Positions 45,701 to 54,490 of a DNA stretch of 64,000 nt are shown piece after piece. Source of the DNA: Agaricus subrufescens (taxonomy: Eukaryota > Basidiomycota > Agaricomycetes > Agaricales > Agaricaceae); contig CM057065.1 of assembly GCA_029945375.1 (NCBI GenBank), positions 1,054,001-1,118,000 on the forward strand, given 5' to 3'. Made by a program: the position numbers and the translations under genes. A model generated the notes under the pieces. It did no database searches. It had not been told where the DNA came from and saw nothing but the letters and a program-made list of their open reading frames with translations. Position 1 is the first letter of the stretch; every line of letters starts with the position of its first letter.

Positions 45701-46188
45701 TCGAAGTCTTCCCATTTGGTCTGGAGGCGTCGTAGGTGTTCCGGTAGTAAGAAGTTGGTGTGTTTGACTGAGCATTCGGGTGGGCATCTTGAGAAGGTTA
45801 CCGTTCCTTGATTCCAGTCGATTTCCAGGTTGTGTTTGGTTAACCAATCATGTCCAATGAAAATGTCCGCTGAGTCCAGTTCGGCTACAACTGCGTCGAT
45901 AGTTTCTTGGTGTCCTTCTATATTTAGATCCAGGTTGACGAATTTCGTGATGGGTTCTTTTCCGCTTGGGGTACCGTCGGCGTTGGTTGCTTGGATGGGG
46001 TGGTCGAGTTTATGGGTGGGGATCTTTTGTTTGTGGACGGTTCTTTTGTCGATACAAGTGTGGGTGCACCCTGAGTCGAGCATGGTTTTGGCTTGGAACG
46101 TTTCTCCGTTAGGTTTGGTGATTTCCGGTTTGAGTATTAACTCCTGCACTCCTAGTCGTTTCTGAGGGCAAACATATCGATTTCTCAT
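42736..46188 (-). CDS. pol: Family B Pol polyprotein (B2, intact 1150 codons)
   Basis: Replication enzymes of the element. Protease active site MLDSGCTHTC at residues 36-45, RT catalytic NYIDDFAIP near 365, RNase H RLETDASNVGIGAVLS, integrase zinc finger with GCTEC near 772, integrase acidic residues in SIDMIG (about 807), SDRGPQFA (about 869) and TERINQE (about 905), and a chromodomain (YEVEEIRGHRKK, LVHWKGYD, EDTWQ) near 1094-1142. The ATG at 46188 is a convenient start, but in B1 the frame extends upstream and overlaps gag in the -1 frame. An extra base near 46203 closes that overlap in B2. Confidence 0.9.
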   Translation of the reverse strand: MRNRYVCPQKRLGVQELILKPEITKPNGETFQAKTMLDSGCTHTCIDKRTVHKQKIPTHKLDHPIQATNADGTPSGKEPITKFVNLDLNIEGHQETIDAVVAELDSADIFIGHDWLTKHNLEIDWNQGTVTFSRCPPECSVKHTNFLLPEHLRRLQTKWEDFEEEKEPDPTNPLDLPEYMRPYTHLFNKKNFDKLPKRTQWDHEVNLLPDAPNEIDAKVYEMTPKEEIELNKFLDENLASNRIRPSKSPYAAPCFFVPKKDGSLRLCQDYRKLNEVTIKDKTPLPLISEVIGKLKHAKYFNKLDIIWGYNNVRIKEGDEWKGAILTNRGLFEPTVMFFGMCNSPATFSRWMTTIFREMIQDGSLVNYIDDFAIPADSLPELEERTLRFLKIADENNLCFKRTKCEFNATKISMLGTVIGDGQASMETEKVESVRNWKTPTCVKDVERFLGFANFYRRFIKDFSTIAAPLNALKGGKNPKPWEWTQVEQNAFENIKTAVTSEPVLALPDNEGQFRLETDASNVGIGAVLSQEQHGKWHPVAFMSKSLTDAEKNYEIYDKELLAIVKAIKNWRHYLLDAKHQFEIWTDHENLKYFREPQKLNARQARWYLMLQEYDYVLRHIPGKTNVKADILSRLFRHETEEDPPKIEMFKDRIIIRTLSELPTSLEITLLQNRNFSISTDSHILNAIRNSPKPEHRVTQEKSKRPELFWEENGIIYRNGKIYVPDEPKLRETILLDHHNPPDIGHPGTYRMLELLKRTFWWPTIKTDVKRFVKGCTECQRNKIIRQPGHIALNPLPIPELPWQEISIDMIGPLPKSEEHDAILVIVDRFSKMIHLIPTETSLTSKQLAEIYKKEVWRIHGIPKRIISDRGPQFASKFMKELCTALGIERNLSTAYHPQTDGQTERINQEVESYLRNFVNYKQNDWAKWLPTAEFQYNDKTHAATKQTPFFLTYGTHPWKGNLTVDSANPLASEFASELAKTREEARNALEDYNQTMSERGNLKRQKPSLSKGDLVFLEASNIRSNRPSGKMDNKRYGPFEILEPVGNTSFRLKLPETWAIHDVFHSSLLTKFFPPEFECQKTAPPPPPDIINNEEEYEVEEIRGHRKKGRGIQYLVHWKGYDNSEDTWQSTADLENAKDILDKYRADNNL

Positions 46189-46221
46189 ACGACTAGATAC
46201 ATTCGGTTCGCGAGTTCGTGC

Positions 46222-47337
46222 CTACTCCGAACCTTTGGGAAAATCCTGTTGAGTTTCTTCGGCTGTTCCTTCCTCTCCGGTGGTAATGGCGCGAATCTTG
46301 GTTGGCTTCTTGGGGCTTCGGCAGACTTTGGCGATATGGCCCGGTTTGCCACAATTATAGCATTCGATGTTGGATTTGAATCCTTGGTTTCGGCATTCCT
46401 TCTTTATGTGGCCGAATTTGCATTTGAGGCATTTGGGCTTGCCGTTGGCATCCCATTCCAATTTCCTGGCTCCTATTTCCATGGGTTGTCCACTTCCTCC
46501 ATAGGTGATTCCGGTAGCGGTGCGGTGGTCATTTCGTCGTCTTTCGGTGTCTTCCCATCCCTTCCAACTGATCCGATGGCGGCGATCCATCCTTTGAGAG
46601 AGGTGGGAATGGCATTCGGGGGGTAACCCAAAATGGTGTGGATTACATCTGATCTGGTGTGCTGCTTCAGGAGGTAGAGCGCGTGATCCTCGCTAGATCT
46701 AGATTGATGGACGAGGGCGGTAAATTTGACAAGGAAGTCGTTGGTATGAAGGTTTCCTTGTTTAAAGGATTCGATCTTATCTTTGGCGATCTGTTGTTCG
46801 TTTCCAAAGGCTTGATTTCTTCGAGCAAAAGCTTTCCAGTCGCGGTGTCGTCCTTTGATAATCTTGTCTTCCCATTGTTTAGCGAACCATCCTGGGATTT
46901 CTCCTCTCAGGCGGTTGGTGCGATAGTATCTTTGAATCTGCGTCTTCATATTTGCTAAATTTGAGGAAAACGTTCATTCCTCTCCACCAGTCGTTAAACT
47001 TGTTCCTGTCTCCATTGAAAAATCCTGGTTCCATGACATCCTTGTGGTCGATGGCGTTGTTAGACTTGGTTTCGGTGTTGCTGGTCGCCATTTCTTTCAG
47101 TTCGAGTTCTTCGAGTTCTTTAGCTAGTTGGTTGAGTTCTTCGTCGAGTGGTGTGTTTGGCGCTACGGCTACTGGTTCTGGTCCTTCGGGTTCGTGTTCT
47201 TCTGGTTCCTCGTTTTCTGATGACTGGTCCTGTTCTTCCTCTTGTCTGAGGGGTTCAAATCTGTTTCCGGTTCGGTGCCCTTCGTAGAATAGGGTTTCAA
47301 AATCGATTCCTAGCTGGTCGGTGTCGTCCGTGCTCAT
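46222..47337 (-). pseudogene. gag: B2 gag, frameshifted
   Basis: Begins MSTDDTDQLGIDFETLFY, acidic N-terminus, then the Gag core (FNDWWRGMNVFLKFSKYED, EIPGWFAKQWEDKI) and two zinc knuckles. At least three frame changes lie between about 47000 and 46560 relative to B1. The first knuckle has lost one residue (CLKCKFGHIKKEC, C-X2-C-X3-H), while the second is regular (CYNCGKPGHIAKVC). Gag of this copy is unlikely to work. Confidence 0.75.
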
Positions 47338-47404
47338 ATACTATTGAGCCTTCGTGGTTTCCTGCCTCAATGACTAGAGGTCTTCCTGCAAGGTGAGCTT
47401 TACG

Positions 47405-47416
47405 ACGCTTTACCAA
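47405..47416 (-). promoter_or_regulatory. B2 primer binding site, self-priming type
   Basis: Next to the 5' LTR the minus strand reads TTGGTAAAGCGT, the exact complement of ACGCTTTACCAA inside the LTR (47494-47505 on the minus strand). That LTR segment begins about 31 bases after a TATAAG box (47531-47536). Confidence 0.62.
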
Positions 47417-47417
47417 A

Positions 47418-47731
47418 TGTTACGACCTTATAGCGATTAGCTCAGGTTGCAACTCAGGCAAAGACTTGAGAGCGATAAGGGAATATAGCGAGTTGGTAAA
47501 GCGTAAGGAATACAGAGTATAACTACGCTACTTATAGGAGAGTCGACTACCTAATAATAGAAGGAGAAAGTCGGGCTGAGTAAGTGTACCTGAGGTGTCT
47601 GACTAACGGTGAGAACACGGCTGAGTAAACATGGGATCATATACGCAAATACAGTAATGGGAGCATAAGGTTGTGGAGCGGTAACATGTGGGCCTGGGTC
47701 AGGGGACCGATAACAGAAATAGATCGTAACA
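47418..47731 (-). repeat. B2 5' LTR
   Basis: 314 bases, one difference from the 3' LTR by eye. Contains the CCTATAAG promoter element and the presumed RNA start near 47505. Confidence 0.87.
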
Positions 47732-48034
47732 GAATGTTTCTTTTGTCATAAGACAGGACATTGGGTCGCAAACTGTCCAGAACGCAAGGCCTACCTCAAA
47801 CTCTCAGATTCAAAGAGAATGGACAAGACTAACAAATTCACTCCAAAATCTAAACCTAAACCAAGATACTCAACAAAACCAGGAAATGGAAGACCTAGAG
47901 GAAATCCCAGAAGAAAACCACAGCAACCATCACAACCATCAGTAGATCCAAATGCTATGGTCTACAATTTAGAAGACGAAGATATAGATGACATCCTAGA
48001 TGAATTTTCACATGAATATGCTGAAAATTTTTAA
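47732..48034 (+). pseudogene. gag: A2 gag, C-terminal part
   Basis: Resumes after B2 with the zinc knuckle CFFCHKTGHWVANC and ends EYAENF at TAA 48032-48034, as in A1. Confidence 0.82.
48025..48031 (+). promoter_or_regulatory. -1 ribosomal frameshift heptamer AAATTTT (A2)
   Basis: A-AAT-TTT in the gag frame, one codon before the gag stop. The -1 product reads KFLITPEDQ into protease. Conserved with A1. Confidence 0.72.
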
Positions 48035-51000
48035 TAACTCCTGAAGATCAAATCGACCAAATTGATCTTCAGAAATCATCAGGACGAACACTTCTAATTC
48101 CAACAAAATTACATACCAAAAATAATCGACATAACATTGAAGCTCTACTAGATTCAGGAGCTAGCGGAAATTTTGTCGATCATCAATTAGTCGACAAATA
48201 TCATCTCCAAAAATATCCACTAAAAGAAGTGCGATATACATTAAATGCAGACGGATCACGAAACTCTGCAGGAAAATGCTCCCATTATGTCAAAATGAAA
48301 ATCACAATCAATAACAGGACAATGATAATCAAACCAAGAATAGTTTCTCTTGGCAAACATAAACTATTTTTGGGAATTACGTGGTTAAAGAAATTCAACC
48401 CAGATATTGATTGGCAGGCACCATCATTATCATGGAGAGACGAAAATCATCTTCCAATACCATTGAAACATGCTCTCGAAATCAATTCTATAAATAAAAT
48501 CTATCAAGAGATCAACTACAAAACAAACGCATCACAACAATTAGCAAAGAATGTTAATCTTAAAAAGGAATCCGACCCACTCAAAGTCGTACCTAGAAGA
48601 TATCATAGATTTCTCAAAGTATTTGACAAACAAAAATCAGAAAGAATACCACCACGACGAGAATGGGATCATAAAATTGATCTCATACCGGAATTTAAAC
48701 CAAAACGCATGCCGATATATGCTCTAACACCTAAAGAAGAGAAAGAATTGGGCAAGTTTATAGAAGAAAACCTACGAAAGGGATATATCCGCCCTTCAGA
48801 ATCGCCAATGGCATCATCATTCTTCTTTGTAGGAAAGAAGAGTGGAGACTTACGCCCATGCCAAGACTACCGATATCTAAATCAGAACACTATCAAGAAT
48901 GCTTACCCAATTCCTAACATTTCGAGCATAATGAACAAATTAAAAGGATCAAAATATTTTACCAAGCTAGACGTCAGGCTTGGATACAACAACGTGAGAA
49001 TACGTCAAGGAGACGAATGGAAAGCTGCCTTCAGAACACTGCAAGGGTTCTATGAGCCCACAGTTATGTTCTTTGGAATGACCAATTCACCAGCAACATT
49101 CCAGTCCATGATGAACTCCATATATAAGGACCTCATTGACTCAGGAGGAGTCATAATCTACATGGACGACATACTGATTCATGCTGATTCAAAACAACGA
49201 TTACATGAATTGACTCTACTAGTTCTAAAAATACTCCAAAGAAACAAACTCTATCTAAAGACAGAAAAATGCGAATTCGAGAAAGATCGACTAGAATATC
49301 TCGGAGTTGTCATTACTCATGACTCCATCGAGATGGAATCAACCAAACTCAATGGAATTTCTGACTGGCCTACTCCAAAAACAGTCAAGAATGTCAGACA
49401 ATTCTTAGGATTCTGCAACTTTTATCGCAAATTCATCAAGAATTATGCTCATATTGCACAACCCCTATACCAATTAACCAAGAAAACCACAAAATTCGAA
49501 TGGAATTCAAACGCACAAGCAGCATTTGAAAACCTGAAATTACAATTCCTTGAACGACCAATACTCCAAATAGCTGATCAAAATAAACCATTCGAGATCG
49601 AATGTGATTCATCAGCATACGCAACCGGAGCAGTACTACTCCAAAGGGACACCAATGGAGATAAACATCCAGTGGCCTATTTCAGCCAAGCATTAAACGC
49701 AGCTGAAAGAAACTATCACGTTTCAGACCAGGAATTCCTAGCAATCATCAGAGCGCTAAAGGAATGGAGACACTACTTAGAAAGATCAAATCACCCAGTC
49801 ACCATTTGGTCGGATCACGAAAATCTTACTAGATGGAGAGAACCACAACAGTTGAATCGCCGTCAAGCCCGATGGACACTATACATGACTCGATTCAACT
49901 ATGTCATAAAACACTTAGCAGGAACCAAAAATAAATTAGCCGATGCACTCAGCAGAAGACCAGACCTAGTCCCAGAAGGGAAAGACAACGAAAATGTCAC
50001 CGCTTTACCTCCCGAAAATTTCATTAACTTCTTGACAGAAGAATTAATGACTCAAATTAACAATGACAAATCTCTAGTCACATTATCTGACAGATATACC
50101 GAAAACAAGGAAGACAATTCCTACAAATACCAAGGAAGAATAGTTATTCCAGACAACCCGACAATTAAGAAGCAAATCTTAATAAATGCACACGACCATG
50201 AGTCATCAGGACACCCAGGAATAACAGAAACCTTGAGAAAACTCACTAAAGAAGTATACTGGCCAGGAATGGGAACTTACGTCCAAAACTATGTCAAAGG
50301 TTGCCCCGTTTGTCAACAGTACAAAATTAACCGACATCCTACCAAACCACCCATGCAACCTATTTCGGGACCAGGATCAACTAAACCCTTTACACAAATA
50401 TCCATGGATCTCATCACGGATCTACCACCAGACGGATCATATGATTCAATATTGTCCATAGTGGACCATGGACTTACGAAAGGGATAATCCTTACAGCTA
50501 CTCGAAAAACAGCTACAGCTGATGATATAGCTGAAATCCTTATTGAGAAAGTGTTTTCTAAATATGGCACCCCCCAAAAGATTATTTCGGACAGAGACCC
50601 TCGTTTTGCAGCCAAATCTATGCAGAAACTTTATGAAAAGCTAAATATAGCACCAGCATTCTCAACGGCATATCATCCACAAACAGATGGAACGACAGAA
50701 CGGTACAATCAAGAAATCGAATTCTATCTCACAGTTTACACTTCTAAAAATCCAAACAACTGGAAAAGAGCCTTACCCATGATAGAATTCGTACACAACA
50801 CTAAACCACATTCAGGAAGAACACACACACCTTATGAATTAATCATGGGATACAACCCTAAAGCATTCATATCTCACGAAGAGTCAAACTCACCAGCAAT
50901 CGAGGAAAAGACACTATTCTTAGAACAGACTCGACAAGCAGCATTGGAAGCACATGAACGTGCACGACTCATTATGAGTAACCACAAAAATAAACCATGG

Positions 51001-51480
51001 AATCCATTCAAAGAAGGAGACAAAGTATGGCTAGACAATCGAAATCTACCCATGCCATATGAGTCAAAGAAACTCAACCAACGACGAGAAGGTCCCTTCA
51101 CCATAACAAGAAAGATTTCTCCCGTAGTCTATGAATTAAAACTCCCAGACAGATGGAAAATTCACAACAGATTTCACGCGTCATTGCTAACACCAGTCAC
51201 AGAGAATGACATTTATGGGAAACATAATCTAGAACCGCCACCAATACTAGTGTCAGGAGAAGAAGAATATGAAGTAGAAGCTATTATTAATCATTGAGTC
51301 AGAAGAAAGCGTGGAGTCAACAATCGACTCAGAATGACTACAGAATACTTAGTCAGATGGAAAGGCTATGGTCCAACTGAGGATTCTTGGGAAATCGAAA
51401 ATGACTTGGAAAATGCAAAAGAGGCACTTGAAGAGTATAAAAGGACCAGAAACTTACCAGCAACAGACATCGGTCAATGA
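48025..51480 (+). pseudogene. pol: Family A Pol of A2, one nonsense codon in the chromodomain
   Basis: Same domains as A1 pol: LLDSGASGNF, IIYMDD, IECDSSAYATGAVL, GCPVCQQYK, SMDLITD, SDRDPRF, TERYNQE. The frame is open to 51297, where TGA replaces the CGA of A1 (INHRVRRKRG) in the chromodomain; after it the frame continues to the ATGA overlap at 51477-51480. Protease, RT and integrase core would still be made, but chromodomain targeting would be lost. Confidence 0.85.
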
Positions 51481-52979
51481 CCAACTCAACCAACTCAACT
51501 ACCTCAAACTCTACATCCCCTGTCATAAATGCCAAGAATTCACACTCTGAAACCCAGAGCGTCCATCAGGACATCACACCCCCTTCCATATCAGTCCAGG
51601 ATAAGACTGATCACCACCAAATTCAATTATCCTCTGAAGAGAGTGAAATCATTCGATTTCTCTTCTCATTTGGAACCGCAACCCCCGACATTCTGTCCAG
51701 TTACGGCCGCGTTCCTAACATCACTAAAGCTGTCCTCAACGTCGGGACTGCTTTTAGCACACTCATTTCTGCAAGACGTTCTTACATTCGGGCCCTTGCA
51801 AAAACGGAAACCCGAATGGCTGCTCTTAAAGCACATCTGCCAAAAGGGCCCTATTCTGACGTCGCTATTAGAAGGATCAAAGAGGAAATTGGGATCCTCA
51901 TTCACACGTCTACGTACATCGGTAAACAAATTACAGACCGATACCAACAGACTCCTTCACGCACCCCCCGATATCAATCTGGACACCCTCAATCAGCTTC
52001 TCATCAACAAGAATCATCTACAAATATGGTACTCCCAACTTCCCACACCCCGACTTCTAATCCTCATCGAAATGATCGAGGAGCTTCTTCAACTCCCTAT
52101 GGAAATCAGAGTATGGCTGGAAGTCGACACATACGATGCCGGCTCTGTAATAGATTGGGTCATAGCACGACGAATTGCCGAGGATACTTCTGCCACTACT
52201 GCAGAACTTCCCAACCTGGACATTTCGCCAAGTATTGTGATCAAAACCCTAATAAGGGAATTGAACGCCGGGATATGTCCCCAGATGCCTTGGCAATGGT
52301 CAACTCCTCCCTCACCAGTAAACGAACCAATCCGGCCTTCCAGTGTACTAGCCGAGTGGATGGCACCATCTCAATCACCGACACCCCCACCTACTTATTA
52401 CAGCCTATCAACACCTCCAACTCCAATCACCGATTGGGAGGCACATTACAACCAGGGAAATTACAACAGTCCACCATGGATTCCCTCACCAACTCCTCCT
52501 CAGGAAAATCCCAGACTCACGTCACCACCACAAAGCTTGGGCCGACCTATAAGCCGGTCCTCCACCCTAAGCCCGACACCAGGACCGAGCACTCCGACCC
52601 TAAATATGGACGACTATCAACCACCCTTAATAGAAAATCCAGCATCTGTACAAACCCATCTTCCCATCACCGCCGCAGTCCTATCGAATCTCCAAGAGAT
52701 GCATCGGGACTATCTTTGGAGAATCGCAGCCTACCTTCTGTGGGAAATAGTCAGACCAAGATAAAGGGGTTCACTTCAATTTCGAAACCTGGATGGAAAT
52801 GGGGAAGTCAGGAGATCTACGAGTGTGACGAGTGTGGAATTTTAGTAGCAGAACATCTGAGGAAGAAGCATAGTTGTGAGCAGTACTCAGGAGATGACGA
52901 ATACGAGAAGTCACAAGACTTCCAACATGACGAAGTAGCTGAGTACAATATCAATGAGAAAGGTAATCTCGATTTGTAA
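51477..52979 (+). CDS. Third ORF of family A with zinc knuckles (A2, 500 codons)
   Basis: Starts on the pol stop (ATGA, 51477-51480), a layout typical of termination-reinitiation. The product has a Ser/Thr-rich N-terminus, a predicted helical part (LKAHLPKGPYSDVAIRRIKE), two knuckle-like clusters CRLCNRLGHSTTNC and CHYCRTSQPGHFAKYC, a Ser/Pro-rich region and a C-terminal CDEC-X8-H-X3-H-like cluster (YECDECGILVAEHLRKKH). It is unlike Gag in sequence. A nucleic-acid-binding accessory protein is my inference; a gene captured by the element is equally possible. A1 keeps only its first 50 or so codons. Confidence 0.7.
   Translation: MTNSTNSTTSNSTSPVINAKNSHSETQSVHQDITPPSISVQDKTDHHQIQLSSEESEIIRFLFSFGTATPDILSSYGRVPNITKAVLNVGTAFSTLISARRSYIRALAKTETRMAALKAHLPKGPYSDVAIRRIKEEIGILIHTSTYIGKQITDRYQQTPSRTPRYQSGHPQSASHQQESSTNMVLPTSHTPTSNPHRNDRGASSTPYGNQSMAGSRHIRCRLCNRLGHSTTNCRGYFCHYCRTSQPGHFAKYCDQNPNKGIERRDMSPDALAMVNSSLTSKRTNPAFQCTSRVDGTISITDTPTYLLQPINTSNSNHRLGGTLQPGKLQQSTMDSLTNSSSGKSQTHVTTTKLGPTYKPVLHPKPDTRTEHSDPKYGRLSTTLNRKSSICTNPSSHHRRSPIESPRDASGLSLENRSLPSVGNSQTKIKGFTSISKPGWKWGSQEIYECDECGILVAEHLRKKHSCEQYSGDDEYEKSQDFQHDEVAEYNINEKGNLDL
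51529..52764 (+). other. 411-codon ATG frame nested in the third ORF (other frame)
   Basis: Runs entirely inside the zinc-knuckle ORF in another frame. The product contains NLDTLNQLLINKNHLQIW, a Pro/Ser-rich part and LSNLQEMHRDYLWRIAAYLL. The region is not especially T-poor, so a chance frame of this size is unexpected. However, the ATG corresponds to ACG in A1. Either a dual-coding region or a coincidence. Confidence 0.35.
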
Positions 52980-53002
52980 ATTTAGATGTGGACATCTAGT
53001 TT

Positions 53003-53015
53003 ACGAAAGGGATAA
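53003..53015 (+). promoter_or_regulatory. A2 polypurine tract
   Basis: ACGAAAGGGATAA directly before the 3' LTR; same tract in A1 (minus strand, 14414-14426). Confidence 0.65.
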
Positions 53016-53556
53016 TGTTATGATTTCAATTTCTTTTCTTATCTAATATGCCTACCTTTGCTAACGTAATTGTATCGAATATTGTTTCTCTTTTCTTATG
53101 TAATATTTCTCAGTCAGCAAAGTCAAGAATCTTCCGACTCACAGTTATGAGTCGTTCTGACTTATATTGACTTGAAGAACTTATATGACTTGATACGACT
53201 CATTATGATTAGTTATGACTTATTATGACTAGTTACGACTGGATATGACTCCTATTAGTATTACATAAGTAGATACTCGCTGTGGTATATAAACCCCTCA
53301 ACTCGACCATGTAGAAACAACGTTTCTACTTGGTTAGGTGGAGACTAATACTAAGCCTTTATCTAAAAGCTTTAGAACCTATAAGTCTTAATTGCTAAGC
53401 TCTCTCTCTTGCTTGTATAATCGTCTCAGTATTATTACCTTTGAAGTTGAATCTCCATTCAACCGAGAAGGCTCCTTTGATACGCTCTATCAGTAACTGT
53501 GTTATCGGTAGTGACGTATCGCCCCAGCTTAGGACCGGGCCAGGGTCACTATAACA
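53016..53556 (+). repeat. A2 3' LTR
   Basis: 541 bases, begins TGTTATGATTTC and ends GGTCACTATAACA. Followed by GGCGA, the target duplication, and then B1 gag. Confidence 0.87.
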
Positions 53557-53561
53557 GGCGA

Positions 53562-54120
53562 TCTGCTGTTTGTTTCCGGGGGAAAAGGCGTCCATGATTT
53601 CTTCGGCAAAAACTTTCCAATCTGCGGTATCATCTCCTTTGATGATCTTATCTTCCCATTGTTTGGCGAACCATCCTGGGATTTCTCCTCTCAGGCGGTT
53701 GGTGACAAGGAGTATCTTTGAATCTGTGTCTTCGTATTTGCTGAATTTGAGGAAAATTTCCATTCCTCTCCACCAGTCGTTAAACTTGTTCCTATCTCCA
53801 TGGAAAAATCCTGGTTCCATGACATCCTTATGGTTGATTGCGTTGGTAGATTTGGTCTCGGTGTTGTTGGTCGCCATTTCTCTCAGTTCTAGTTCTTCGA
53901 GTTCTTTTGCTAGTCAGTTTAGGTCTTCGTCGAGTGGTGTGTTTTTCGGTATTTGTTCGGGGTCTGGTTCTTCTGGTTCCTGTTCGTCATTTTCTGATGG
54001 GGGTTCTGTTTCTTGGTCTTCCTCGTGTCTGAGGGCTTCAAATCTGTTTCCGTTTCGGTGTCCTTCGAAGAAAACTGTTTCAAAATCGATTCCGAATAGT
54101 TCTGTGTCGTCTGTGCTCAT
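53562..54120 (-). pseudogene. gag: B1 gag, N-terminal part
   Basis: ATG at 54120-54118 (MSTDDTELFGIDFETVFF), acidic region, then FNDWWRGMEIFLKFSKYED, EIPGWFAKQWEDKII and FSPGNKQQIA up to the A2 insertion. A TGA near 53914 stands where B2 has Gln (LNQLAKELEE). It continues at 29647. Confidence 0.75.
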
Positions 54121-54198
54121 ATACTGAGCTTGTCGCGGTTTCCTGCCTCAGTGACTAGAGGTCTTTCTGCAAGGTGAGCTTTACGACGCTTTACCAAA

Positions 54199-54490
54199 TG
54201 TTACGACCTTATAGCGATTAGCTCAGGTTGCAACTTAAGGCAAAGACTTGAGAGCGATAAGGGAATATAGCGAGTTGGTAAAGCATAGGGAAATACAGAG
54301 TATAACTACGCTACTTATAGAGGAGTTGACTACCTAATAATAGAAGTAGAAAACGGGCTGAATAAGTATGCCCGAGGCGTCTGACTAACGATGAGAACAA
54401 GTACACAAAACAGGCAAGGCGAGCATATGGAAGTGGCGCGATAGCACATGGGCCTGGGTCAGGGGACGGTAGCGGAAATAGATCGTAACA
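54199..54490 (-). repeat. B1 5' LTR
   Basis: 292 bases, two transitions from 23735-24026. Followed by the duplication GTAAG and the resumed transposase exon. Confidence 0.85.

Larger units (their letters stand above)
40848..47731 (-). mobile_element. Ty3/Gypsy chromovirus family B, copy B2, full length
   Basis: Identical-length 314-base LTRs (40848-41161, 47418-47731) differ by one base by eye, so this is among the youngest insertions. The duplication GAATG is at 40843-40847 and 47732-47736. Order on the minus strand: gag (frameshifted), pol (intact, 1150 codons), ORF-X, ORF-Y. It provides the best reference for the family. Confidence 0.9.
38162..53556 (+). mobile_element. Ty3/Gypsy chromovirus family A, copy A2, with B2 inserted
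   Basis: LTRs of 540 and 541 bases (38162-38701, 53016-53556) differ at few positions. The duplication GGCGA at 38157-38161 and 53557-53561 lies in B1 gag. Without B2 and its duplication the element is about 8.5 kb. Order on the plus strand: leader, gag (interrupted), pol, third ORF. Pol has a TGA in the chromodomain, but the third ORF is complete here, unlike in A1. Confidence 0.87.
23735..54490 (-). mobile_element. Ty3/Gypsy chromovirus family B, outer copy B1, with nested copies inside
   Basis: Two 292-base LTRs (23735-24026 and 54199-54490) differ by two transitions by eye. The duplication GTAAG is at 23730-23734 and 54491-54495. Its own body is 24027-29647 plus 53562-54198; the rest is A2 with B2, plus an extra duplicated unit. 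On the minus strand the order is gag, pol, ORF-X, ORF-Y. Gag is split by A2, and pol has two TGA codons and one frameshift. It lies in the Plavaka transposase. Confidence 0.82.

Noticed and set aside
53395..53877. Apparent Gag protein with a novel C-terminus
   Set aside because: It is B1 gag running into the A2 LTR, an artefact of the insertion junction.
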